From positions 54,808 through 118,807 of the forward strand of contig JANWVV010000008.1 in NCBI GenBank assembly GCA_025055795.1: 64,000 nt of DNA, in the 5' to 3' direction. Source of the stretch: Gemmataceae bacterium (GTDB lineage: Bacteria > Planctomycetota > Planctomycetia > Gemmatales > Gemmataceae). The notes beneath the pieces are model-generated. The model made no database searches, was not told where the DNA came from, and was given only the letters and a program-made list of their open reading frames with translations. Below are positions 1 to 7,667 of this stretch, piece by piece. Every line of letters starts with the position of its first letter. Positions within the stretch are counted from its first letter, which is position 1. The translations under genes and the position numbers were made by a program.

Positions 1-108
1 CGGGTTATTGCCCTTGTCATTCACCGGCGCCGGCGGTTATCTGCCACCTGTCCAGCACTTGTTCTGTCGAACAGCTCCGGCCAGATACTGGCAGATGCTT
101 GGTCCGGC
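1..108. other. Left-edge sequence downstream of rpiB
   Basis: These 108 bases follow the rpiB stop on the minus strand. I see no gene, terminator or RNA structure that can be supported from such a short stretch. Confidence 0.4.
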
Positions 109-600
109 TCAGGTGCCACTACCCTGACTAGTTGGGGGACAGGAGCTATCCTGTTTCATGTGGCACCGTTCGTAAGCGGCGATCTTTTCCGTCCGGCGGG
201 CGTGACGCCCTCCTTCAAACTCGGTGGTCAACCACACGCCAATAATCTTTTCCGCCATCTCTTCGCCCACCAGGTCAGCGGATAGACACAAAACATTAGC
301 ATTGTTATGGCGGCGGCTCAACTCGGCATCTATGATATCACGACAGTTGACAGCGCGGATGCCTGCTACCTTGTTGGCGGCGATGCACATGCCATGACCG
401 GTGCCACAGATCAGAATGCCGCGATCGGCCTGACCGCGGGCGACAGCCTCGCCTACCGCTACGGCGTAATCCGGATAATCGACGCTAGCTGGACTATTGA
501 CCCCCATGTCCAGCACTTCGTGGCCTAACTCTTTGAGCAGGGCAATCACGCGGTGCTTGACCGGCACGCCCCGATGATCATTCCCCAGTGCGATCTTCAT
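109..600 (-). CDS. rpiB: Ribose-5-phosphate isomerase B
   Basis: This 163-residue protein interconverts ribose 5-phosphate and ribulose 5-phosphate in the cytoplasmic pentose phosphate pathway. It opens with MKIALGNDHRG, the usual phosphate-binding start of the family. It carries ICGTGHGM with the catalytic cysteine, and then SRRHNNANVL with the conserved histidine and asparagines. The family usually has ISxAANK-like sequence after GTG; here it is GTGHGMCIAANK, a small variation. Length is close to the normal 150. The ATG at 600 was chosen because homologous sequence begins there; an open frame continues upstream to 714 but lies inside the preceding gene. Its start overlaps the stop of the upstream phosphatase fusion as ATGA, which suggests translational coupling. 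The last 20 residues (from about 144) look like a non-conserved tail. Confidence 0.95.
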   Translation of the reverse strand: MKIALGNDHRGVPVKHRVIALLKELGHEVLDMGVNSPASVDYPDYAVAVGEAVARGQADRGILICGTGHGMCIAANKVAGIRAVNCRDIIDAELSRRHNNANVLCLSADLVGEEMAEKIIGVWLTTEFEGGRHARRTEKIAAYERCHMKQDSSCPPTSQGSGT

Positions 601-1685
601 GATGGAAGCCACTCCGCAAGCAATTGCTCGACCTGTTGTCGGAGCATAGCAGCACAAGCGCGATAGACATCCAATCCCGCCCCGATCGGATCGGGCACGT
701 CCGCCTGAGCACACAGCAGGCGGGGCGGCGGTCCCAAGCCGGGATAGTGGGTCTGCAACGCGTCGCTATGCCCTTGCGTCATCGTAATCACTTCGTCAGC
801 GGCTGCCAACAGCCAAGGGTGCAAGCTGCGACTGCGATGGGTGCTCAGATCCACCCCATGTTCGGCCGCCACTTGCACCGCCTCGGCACTGGCCGGCCAG
901 CCACCGCTGGTCCCCAGACCCGCTGAAGTGATCCACAAGCCCCGGCGTGGCAACTCCTCGACCGAGCATCCCAGTCGGGCCGCTGCCAACATCTTGGTCA
1001 GCCCCTCAGCCAACGGGCTGCGGCAAGTATTTCCTGTGCATACGAACACAATCAACCGTGCTGTCAAGGGTGCTAGCTCGTCGGGCGTGACGGCTCCCTC
1101 TACCACCATTTGCCAGTCGTGCGGACCGAACACCACTTGCGACGGACGGGGCTCCACCGGCAGCGCGCCGACCGACACCCCCATCGCTTCCGCGTCGTCC
1201 AGCATGTCCAAAGCTGCTTCAACGGTCGGCACAAACGTGTCCGCCACCAACCAGGCGGACAGGTCCAGCCTTTCCGCGATCTCGGCGGTCAAGGGATGTT
1301 CGGGATGCCGCAGGCGGAGCCGACCCTCCGCATCGCAAGCCCATTGCCAACCCGAGCGTTGCCCGCTCGGCCCAGTGGGCTGCTCCGGCATTGGCACCAG
1401 CGCCAACAACGGTAACGGCCAGCCGCGGCGGAACAGCCGTTCCAGACTGATCGGCGGGGGAAAGCCCCATTGACGCAACTGATCAGCTTCAGCGACCCAC
1501 AAGGCGGGCCGTTCGGGCAGCCGACTACACCAGGCCTCCAGACGCGGCGAATGGAAGGGCAAAACGGCCACGTAGCCGCAATCCCCAGGGAGCACCACAG
1601 GCGCTCCCGCCGCGGCAGCGGCCCCTATCGCTCGGCGTAACTCCTCCACCGAAATGGTGGGGTTCCATGCCAACACCATCGGCAT
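597..1685 (-). CDS. YrdC-like domain fused to low-molecular-weight (YwlE-type) protein phosphatase
   Basis: Residues about 10-200 look like a decayed Sua5/YrdC/YwlC fold: a PTD-like turn appears as VVLPGDCGY near 30-38, and the usual FWPGPLT motif is reduced to GWPLPLL near 88-94. The lysine/arginine motif expected for threonylcarbamoyl-AMP synthesis is not obvious, so this half may not make t6A. Residues 211-362 are a low-molecular-weight phosphatase: the P-loop CTGNTCRS is at 216-223 and the general acid DP is at 332-333 in VPDPIGAGLDVY. The P-loop threonine at 220 is the residue that sets phosphoarginine preference in Bacillus YwlE. The ATG at 1685 is preceded by AGGAGA at good distance. 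The gene runs directly into rpiB, the same order as ywlC-ywlE-ywlF in Bacillus. Activity on phosphoarginine is inferred. Confidence 0.85.
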   Translation of the reverse strand: MPMVLAWNPTISVEELRRAIGAAAAAGAPVVLPGDCGYVAVLPFHSPRLEAWCSRLPERPALWVAEADQLRQWGFPPPISLERLFRRGWPLPLLALVPMPEQPTGPSGQRSGWQWACDAEGRLRLRHPEHPLTAEIAERLDLSAWLVADTFVPTVEAALDMLDDAEAMGVSVGALPVEPRPSQVVFGPHDWQMVVEGAVTPDELAPLTARLIVFVCTGNTCRSPLAEGLTKMLAAARLGCSVEELPRRGLWITSAGLGTSGGWPASAEAVQVAAEHGVDLSTHRSRSLHPWLLAAADEVITMTQGHSDALQTHYPGLGPPPRLLCAQADVPDPIGAGLDVYRACAAMLRQQVEQLLAEWLPS

Positions 1686-1932
1686 GCGGATTGTTCTCCT
1701 GACGCCCCTGCTAGCCGCTCAAAGGGGTTATCCCCGGTAAATTCCGCCCCCTTACCATCTCCCATTAGCTCGTCTTAGAAACTTCCTCACACCCCTGCCA
1801 GCAGCTCCGGGGAACAGGTTAAAAGAATCATTGCAGCTCGCCATTTGCGGCGATCACGTCCGTGGATTGGCCCCGCATCAGCGAGATGATGACACTGGTG
1901 GATTGATGGAAAAGGTACGGTCTGCGAGCCGA

Positions 1933-2946
1933 TCAGTCGAGCACAGCCGGATCGTGCAGATGGCGGATGATCTGATCCGTTAAAGAGGCCGTTGTCCCTT
2001 GGCCGCCCAAGTCGGGTGTTAGTCCCACACCTTGCCGTAGCGTAGCCAGGACCGCCTGCTCGATGCGCTGAGCCTCGCGGCGATAGCCGATGTATTCGAG
2101 CATCAAGGCAGCAGTGCGGATAACTGCAATCGGGTTGGCAATCCCCTTGCCGGCGATGTCCGGGGCGCTGCCATGCACGGCCTCAAAGACCGCGTAGCGG
2201 CTGCCATAGTTGGCCCCGGGCACCACCCCTAAACCGCCAACCAGCCCGGCTGCCAGGTCCGAAACCACATCGCCAAACAGATTTTCCATCACGAGCACGT
2301 CGAAGCGGGTCGGATCAAGCACTAGTTCCATGCACAGGGTGTCGATGGGAATCTCTTCGAACTGGATGAACGGATAGTCCTCTGCCACCCGTCGGGCACA
2401 CTCGAGAAACAAACCATCGGCCAGACGCATGACCTCGGCTTTGTGACAAAAAGTTACTTTACGTCGGCCCATTTGGCGTGCCAGGTCAAAGGCGAAGCGA
2501 ACGATCCGCTCGGCCGCCGGCCGCGTGATCAAACGCACGCTTTCTACCACACCCGGCGTCACTTCATGCTCCAAGCCCGCATACAGTCCCTCTGTGTTTT
2601 CACGTACGACAATCAAATCGACGCGTTCGTAGGGTGTGACAATCCCTGGCAAGGTGCGCACCGGCCGCACACTGGCAAACAAGTCCAGCCCCTGGCGTAG
2701 GCGGACATTGACGGAGCGGAAGCCCCGGCCTACCGGCGTGGTGCACGGACCTTTCAGGGCGATCCGGTAGCGACGGATCATCTCCAGGGTCTGCTCTGGT
2801 AACGGTTCGCCATATAGCTCTGCTGCCGGAGCCCCGGCCATCCCCTTGATCCACTCCACAGGGAGCCCTAACGCGGCAATAACCCGACAGGCCGCCTGGG
2901 TTACTTCCGGTCCAATCCCGTCACCTTCAATCAACACGATTTGCAT
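1933..2946 (-). CDS. NAD-dependent isocitrate/isopropylmalate dehydrogenase family protein (probably isocitrate dehydrogenase)
   Basis: This 337-residue enzyme belongs to the beta-decarboxylating dehydrogenases, which oxidise and decarboxylate 2-hydroxy-3-carboxy acids with NAD(P). Visible family motifs are [14 protein letters not shown] at the start, [20 protein letters not shown] in the substrate region, [10 protein letters not shown], the catalytic-lysine region [12 protein letters not shown], the metal-binding [15 protein letters not shown], and the cofactor segment [17 protein letters not shown]. The short phosphate-loop form FRSVN and RENTEGLY favour isocitrate dehydrogenase of the NAD type over 3-isopropylmalate dehydrogenase (LeuB), but homoisocitrate or tartrate activity cannot be excluded. 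The ATG at 2946 gives the canonical N-terminus; an upstream in-frame start at 2979 adds an unconserved segment. No leucine genes are nearby, which agrees with a TCA role. No strong ribosome binding site is seen. Confidence 0.88.
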   Translation of the reverse strand: MQIVLIEGDGIGPEVTQAACRVIAALGLPVEWIKGMAGAPAAELYGEPLPEQTLEMIRRYRIALKGPCTTPVGRGFRSVNVRLRQGLDLFASVRPVRTLPGIVTPYERVDLIVVRENTEGLYAGLEHEVTPGVVESVRLITRPAAERIVRFAFDLARQMGRRKVTFCHKAEVMRLADGLFLECARRVAEDYPFIQFEEIPIDTLCMELVLDPTRFDVLVMENLFGDVVSDLAAGLVGGLGVVPGANYGSRYAVFEAVHGSAPDIAGKGIANPIAVIRTAALMLEYIGYRREAQRIEQAVLATLRQGVGLTPDLGGQGTTASLTDQIIRHLHDPAVLD

Positions 2947-3365
2947 GCTCGAACCCGCTGGCCATATCCGTCTGAGCATACCGCCCGTCGGCTTCCATCC
3001 GCAGGAGGCTCGGGCTGTTCGCTCACCACCTCTGCACCGTTTGTCCGCCCTTTCTGGTCAGCATGCTGGCAACACTCGCCACTGGCAAGGCGAAAATGCG
3101 GCCCCTATCAGGCGTTCCTGTCGCCAAAGAGCGTCCCCGCACGACTTCCTGACCTGGCAGTTTAAGATGTCTGTCGGATGAGTTCGGGATATGTGGCATG
3201 CCAAGGGCCGTTCCGGCATCATGCGACCTTAGATGAGTTTCTCCAAGCGGTTCAGCAAAACATGGGGCGACTCCTTGCCAGGTTCCTGTCGGTCGAAAGC
3301 GGACAATTGCGTCTGAAGGGGAATTTGTTCCATCAAGGGCTAACAGTGCCGTCGTTGGTCTGGAG
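2947..3365. other. Intergenic region, no supported gene
   Basis: These 419 bases separate the start of the dehydrogenase from the 3' end of the large cytochrome protein, both on the minus strand. The region should hold the dehydrogenase promoter. Short open frames exist on both strands (for example plus 3178-3477), but they run into the neighbouring gene, lack ribosome binding sites and show no recognisable domain. I see no convincing terminator or RNA gene. Confidence 0.5.
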
Positions 3366-6300
3366 TTACTGCCAATACAGGAATTCATTAAGGCAGAAGA
3401 GCATTTGGCAGAGGTCGGCGAGGGCCAGGGTGCGATCACGCTGGGGGTCGGCGTGGAGGAAGTCGAGGGCCAGGTGAAGTTCTTCCGGTTCCGGAAAGCG
3501 GCACAACACCTGGCGATAGGCCTGCTGGATCAATTGGGCATCCGTAAGTGAGGCATTACGGCGGAGCCGCTGAGCCAAGGCCACGGCCGCGGCACGCACC
3601 TGCGGGTTGTTCAGCAGATGGAGCGCCTGCGGTGCGATGGTTGTCGCGGGCCGCTCCCCGACGTGGACAGTCCCGTCTGGTGCATCGAAAACGACAAGAG
3701 CTGGTATCAAGCGGCTCCGTTTGATGGTGAAATAGATGCTTCGGCGACGGCTGTCCAACTGTAGGGTGCCGGGGCCATACATGGTCGTATCCAGTTGCCC
3801 ACTCACCTGCAGGATGCTATCACGGATCACCTCGGCCGTCAGACGACGCACCGGCTGGTACCACAACAAGCGGTTATCTGGATCTTTGCGCCACTTGTCA
3901 GGATGACGCTGTGAACTGCGGGCATAGGCTTGGGACGTAACGATTAGTTTGTGGATGGGTTTGAGTCGCCAGTTGTGGCGGATCAATTCCTGAGCGAGGA
4001 AATCGAGCAGTTCGGGATGGCTAGGGGGTTCGCCACGCTGGCCGAAGTCACTGACGGTACGAACGATCCCCTTACCAAAGTATTGTTGCCACAGGCGATT
4101 AACGATAACGCGGGCCAACAGTTGACCGGCTCCGTCTTTAGGATCGGTCAGCCAGCGAGCCAAGGCGGCCCGCTGACCCGTGGTACGGCTTCCCGGGGGC
4201 GGCGGAATGAACCAGCGTGAATGTGCCTCCGGGTCGGGCATCAGCACCTGTAGGAATGACCAGCTCGCTATCGCCACCTTCTGGTTTGGATCGCCCCGCC
4301 GTAAAAAGTGCGTCACAGGCAAAAAGTCCTCGCCTTGGGTATGCAACCGCAAGGGGGGCACCCCTTCGCTGCAGATGAGGGCTTTGATTGTCTTACGGAC
4401 GGGGGCCTGGGCCGCATGCCGCTGCTCGGCTTCCAACAGTTGCTGGTAGTCCGGGTCCTGTGTGGCAAACCAGCGCAGCAAGGCCTGGCGTTGCGTCATA
4501 GTCCGGCGTTCCGCCGGCACCTGCAACGCCGCGTGGGCGGCTTCCGTAATCCACGGTGCCCGCAGGTCTGCTTGGGGACGTATTGCCAGAGCCAGCCGCG
4601 GCCGCCCCATGCCATGACCGGTGTTATGGCGAAAAGCAAGAGTTATCCGCAGCACCGTCTTTTCAGAGCTGCTACGCAGAGGCGGTTCGAAATCGAATGC
4701 CGCGGCATGATCTTCGCCGAAGCGGGGGTCAATCGCCCAGGCACTAGCCGGGTTATTGTCGATGGCCGCAGCGACGGGTAGACCGGTTTGCTCGAAAGTG
4801 GCCCGAGGACGTACCAGCCGCACCGGCACCGGACTCCCACCCGGGGACACAACTGTTACGCTCAGGTCTGACAACGCGAAGTTACCGTTGGCAGCCCGAC
4901 CAGGCCCGCTCTTGACCAAGCCGCTATCTCGCAATGCCTCCACCCGCAAGCCGCTGATTTCGGACAGACGGGTCTCAATTTCAAAGGTAAGGGTTTCTTG
5001 ATCCGGGTTTTTGCCAGTGACCCGGACGCTGCCATCGGTTAGCGGCTCAACGGTGGCCCCACCGGCGGACTTCACGCTACGCAGGGTGGGGACGTACCAG
5101 ACGAACGATGGGGGGCCGTTGTGGACTGCCTCCCAAGCGGCCAGACGTTGGGGCAGTTGCTCGCACTCATACCGGGCCAATGCTTCGCGATAGGGACGAT
5201 GCTCACTGTCAAATGCTGCCAAGGCCTTGCGATATCCTTGCGGATCCAGATCAATATCCAGATCACTCCGTACGGTGGTGGTGAAGGTCGCTACCAGACG
5301 ATAGTAGTCACGGCTGGGGATGGGATCGTACTTGTGGTCATGACAACGGGCACAGCCGATGCTAAGCCCCAGAAATGTGACACCGATGTTGTTGACAATG
5401 TCATCCAGTTCGTCGTAGCGGTGCTTTTCGACTTCGCTTTTGGTAATCTGGGTACTGTGGACCCCGGCAGCCAGATATCCTGTCGCCAACCAGGCAAGGG
5501 GTTCGTCGGGTGCAAGTTCGTCCCCGGCAATCTGCCAGCGGACGAAGGTATCGTAGGGCAGGTCCCGGTTGAATGCCTGGATGACAAAGTCGCGGTAGTG
5601 GTAAGCATAAGGGCGGTCGTAATCATGTTCGAAGCCGTGGCTTTCGGCAAAGCGGACCAGATCGAGCCACAAGCGGGCCCACTTTTCGCCAAAATGCGGG
5701 GAGTTCAACAGGGCATCAACCACTTTGTCCACTGCTTGGGGTGAATCGTCCCGAAGGAAGGCATCCATCTGTTCGGGTGTGGGGGGTAACCCGATCAGAT
5801 CGAGGTAGAGTCGGCGGAGCAAATGGCGTCGGTCAGTGGGAGGGTTCGGCTCGATCCCGGCTGCTCGCAACCGAATGTTCAGCAAAGCGTCAATCGGGTG
5901 CTCTTTGCTCGACGGCGGTGTTACCGTTCGTAATGGCTGGAATGCCCAATGGTTGCGAGCTTCGGGGGGTACCCGGGCATGAATCCAGGCATCGTTTTCT
6001 TCCGTGAAGGGTCGGTCGTAAGGGGCACCATAATCGATCCATTGGGCCAGAGCAGCGATGTCGGCCTCCACCAGTTTGGGCCGCTCGTAGGGCATGAACG
6101 GCTCCCTCTGGTGGGTCACTAATAGCCATAGCAAGCTTTGACGATGGTTGCCCGGCACAATGGCCGGACCATGGGTTCCTCCTCGCAACAGTCCCTCACG
6201 GCTGCTCAGATCCAGGTCACCCTCAAGGCGGTTGCCGCTATGACATTTGATACACTTGGTCTGCAGGATGCCACGGATGTGCCGGCGATACAATTCCAGC

Positions 6301-6578
6301 CCCTTGGTCATTTGGAGGGCATGGTCGGCCGGGACCCCCGCAGCCGCCGCCACAGGCCGACCAGCCGGTAGAGGCGCTCCCTTGTCTGTTGGCGTCCGGG
6401 GGGCCTCGGCCGCTGATGGAACCGCCCCCCATCCCACCAGTGCCGCTATCAATCCGGCCACCAAGACCATCGTCTGTCCAGAAAATGTAACACCGCTCGG
6501 TGCACCGTCGCCAGCCACCAATCGACCCCTACGCCGCTTCGGCACCGCTACACCAGACCGAGCAGTCCGTTGTACCAT
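3366..6578 (-). CDS. Planctomycete cytochrome C domain protein (PSCyt1-DUF1549-DUF1553)
   Basis: This 1070-residue exported protein has the three-part architecture typical of Planctomycetota. A hydrophobic export segment lies at about 36-57, after a basic N-terminus. A PSCyt1 module follows, with the haem motif CIKCH at about 108-112 and the conserved WIDYGAPY ending. DUF1549 (about 220-430) contains RRLYLDLIGLPPTP and a second CxxCH, GCARCHDHKYDPIP. A variable middle section with beta-rich character follows, then DUF1553 (about 770-1060) with VNRLWQQYFGKGIV, SDFGQRGEPPSHPELLD and the C-terminal FLYWQ. The ATG at 6578 has AGGAG about nine bases upstream. The function is unknown; members are thought to act in the periplasm, perhaps in redox or polysaccharide breakdown. 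Such genes usually sit beside a DUF1501 gene, but here the only DUF1501 gene is about 40 kb away. Confidence 0.92.
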   Translation of the reverse strand: MVQRTARSGVAVPKRRRGRLVAGDGAPSGVTFSGQTMVLVAGLIAALVGWGAVPSAAEAPRTPTDKGAPLPAGRPVAAAAGVPADHALQMTKGLELYRRHIRGILQTKCIKCHSGNRLEGDLDLSSREGLLRGGTHGPAIVPGNHRQSLLWLLVTHQREPFMPYERPKLVEADIAALAQWIDYGAPYDRPFTEENDAWIHARVPPEARNHWAFQPLRTVTPPSSKEHPIDALLNIRLRAAGIEPNPPTDRRHLLRRLYLDLIGLPPTPEQMDAFLRDDSPQAVDKVVDALLNSPHFGEKWARLWLDLVRFAESHGFEHDYDRPYAYHYRDFVIQAFNRDLPYDTFVRWQIAGDELAPDEPLAWLATGYLAAGVHSTQITKSEVEKHRYDELDDIVNNIGVTFLGLSIGCARCHDHKYDPIPSRDYYRLVATFTTTVRSDLDIDLDPQGYRKALAAFDSEHRPYREALARYECEQLPQRLAAWEAVHNGPPSFVWYVPTLRSVKSAGGATVEPLTDGSVRVTGKNPDQETLTFEIETRLSEISGLRVEALRDSGLVKSGPGRAANGNFALSDLSVTVVSPGGSPVPVRLVRPRATFEQTGLPVAAAIDNNPASAWAIDPRFGEDHAAAFDFEPPLRSSSEKTVLRITLAFRHNTGHGMGRPRLALAIRPQADLRAPWITEAAHAALQVPAERRTMTQRQALLRWFATQDPDYQQLLEAEQRHAAQAPVRKTIKALICSEGVPPLRLHTQGEDFLPVTHFLRRGDPNQKVAIASWSFLQVLMPDPEAHSRWFIPPPPGSRTTGQRAALARWLTDPKDGAGQLLARVIVNRLWQQYFGKGIVRTVSDFGQRGEPPSHPELLDFLAQELIRHNWRLKPIHKLIVTSQAYARSSQRHPDKWRKDPDNRLLWYQPVRRLTAEVIRDSILQVSGQLDTTMYGPGTLQLDSRRRSIYFTIKRSRLIPALVVFDAPDGTVHVGERPATTIAPQALHLLNNPQVRAAAVALAQRLRRNASLTDAQLIQQAYRQVLCRFPEPEELHLALDFLHADPQRDRTLALADLCQMLFCLNEFLYWQ

Positions 6579-7049
6579 GATTATTCACTCCTGACCTGCG
6601 ACCACCCTTGCCTGTGTTTTTCGGGGTAGAGAAGTAACGGTAGGCGGGATTTAATCAACTCAAACGCTTGTTCGATGTTTGGCAGGCGATTCCGCTTACT
6701 AGCGTATTTTGCAATTTATCATACCACGAGGTCCTGACGTTGCAACCAATGACTCAGACGCCTGTGGAGATGGGGGCAGGCCAAAAACTGAGGGACGCTC
6801 ATTAAAACTCGTGAAGTTCACTACAGGTAGGTTAATGCTGACAGGTTCCAGCTACCATCCTAAATGTCGCTAGCTTTGGTCCATTCCCGTCGCGTAGCCT
6901 ACTGTACGGACGCTATCTGCGGTAAAGATCGTGTAATACTGCCCGAGAGTTCATAGGAAAAAACAGTGTCCGGTAATCCAGGGATGGGTGGGATCCATCT
7001 GATGGTGTGATGTCAGGGGTTTGAAACAGACGGAGGAGGGCCCTTGTTT
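6579..7049. other. Divergent intergenic region
   Basis: These 471 bases lie between the divergent cytochrome-like gene (minus) and the flavodoxin-like gene (plus), so promoters for both must be here. I could not place a convincing pair of -35 and -10 boxes. The section around 6690-6730 is AT-rich. No open frame with a ribosome binding site and no RNA gene is seen. Confidence 0.5.
7032..7040 (+). promoter_or_regulatory. Strong ribosome binding site that fixes the flavodoxin start
   Basis: GGAGGAGGG ends nine bases before the ATG at 7050. An in-frame TTG at 7044 lies only three bases away, too close for initiation, so the ATG is preferred. Confidence 0.75.
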
Positions 7050-7610
7050 ATGGGCAAGGTGCTGGTTTTGTACGATTCTGCCAGTGGCAATACAGCCCGG
7101 ATGGCACAGTTGGTAGCGGAGGGTGCTAGCAGTGTGTCGGGTATAGAGGTGCGGCTCCGCTCCGTGGACCAGGCGAGCGCCGAGGATGTGGTATGGTGTG
7201 ACGGTCTGGCCGTCGGCAGCCCGACTAACATGGGGATTCTGTCCTGGAAGATGAAACGTTTTTGGGACGAAACAATGGGCCCCTACTGGATGAAGGTCGA
7301 CGGCAAAATCGCGTGCGCGTTTTCCTCTTCGGGCGGTTTCGGCGGCGGTACGGAACTGGCCTGCCAGTCGCTGCTGACCGTCCTGATGAACTTTGGCTTT
7401 TTGGTGTTTGGCGTAACCGATTACGCCACACGTATGCATACGGCCCATTACGGGGCGATCGCGGTCCGCGAACCACGCGAGGAGGGAGTCCAGGCCGCTT
7501 GTCGCTTGCTGGGCAGACGTCTGGCAGAGTGGGTGGCAGTCTACTGCGACGGGCACCGGGAAATCCATCCGCTGCAGCGAATGCAGGAACGCCGGCCACC
7601 TGGAGAGTGA
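7050..7610 (+). CDS. Flavodoxin/WrbA-like flavoprotein
   Basis: This 186-residue protein has a flavodoxin-like fold. It begins MGKVLVLYDSASGNTARMA, where the SASGNT turn is the FMN phosphate-binding loop. The second FMN loop is VGSPTNMGILSWKMKRFWDET, close to the SPTYFGN pattern of WrbA-type NAD(P)H:quinone oxidoreductases. A third glycine-rich loop, FSSSGGFGGGTELA, contacts flavin in WrbA. The length is a little under WrbA (about 200). The likely job is cytoplasmic two-electron quinone reduction or electron transfer; the exact partner is unknown. It stands alone on the plus strand and converges on the S9 peptidase gene, with a hairpin in the 57-base gap. The start is set by a strong ribosome binding site. 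Confidence 0.85.
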   Translation: MGKVLVLYDSASGNTARMAQLVAEGASSVSGIEVRLRSVDQASAEDVVWCDGLAVGSPTNMGILSWKMKRFWDETMGPYWMKVDGKIACAFSSSGGFGGGTELACQSLLTVLMNFGFLVFGVTDYATRMHTAHYGAIAVREPREEGVQAACRLLGRRLAEWVAVYCDGHREIHPLQRMQERRPPGE

Positions 7611-7618
7611 AAGGGGCT

Positions 7619-7663
7619 CAGACCAGCCGTCTGACTAGAGCTGCAATTTGATTGTCGCAGCTC
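7619..7663. terminator. Candidate bidirectional terminator between convergent genes
   Basis: Two inverted repeats fill the gap between the convergent flavodoxin and S9 peptidase genes. The first is CAGAC-N5-GTCTG at 7619-7633. The second is GAGCTGC at 7638-7644 paired with GCAGCTC at 7657-7663 around a 12-base loop. Neither has a clear run of T, so this is supported by position and symmetry only. Confidence 0.45.
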
Positions 7664-7667
7664 AACA

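Noticed and set aside
3178..3477. Plus-strand open frame of 99 codons
   Set aside because: It overlaps the 3' end of the large cytochrome gene on the other strand, has no ribosome binding site and shows no domain.
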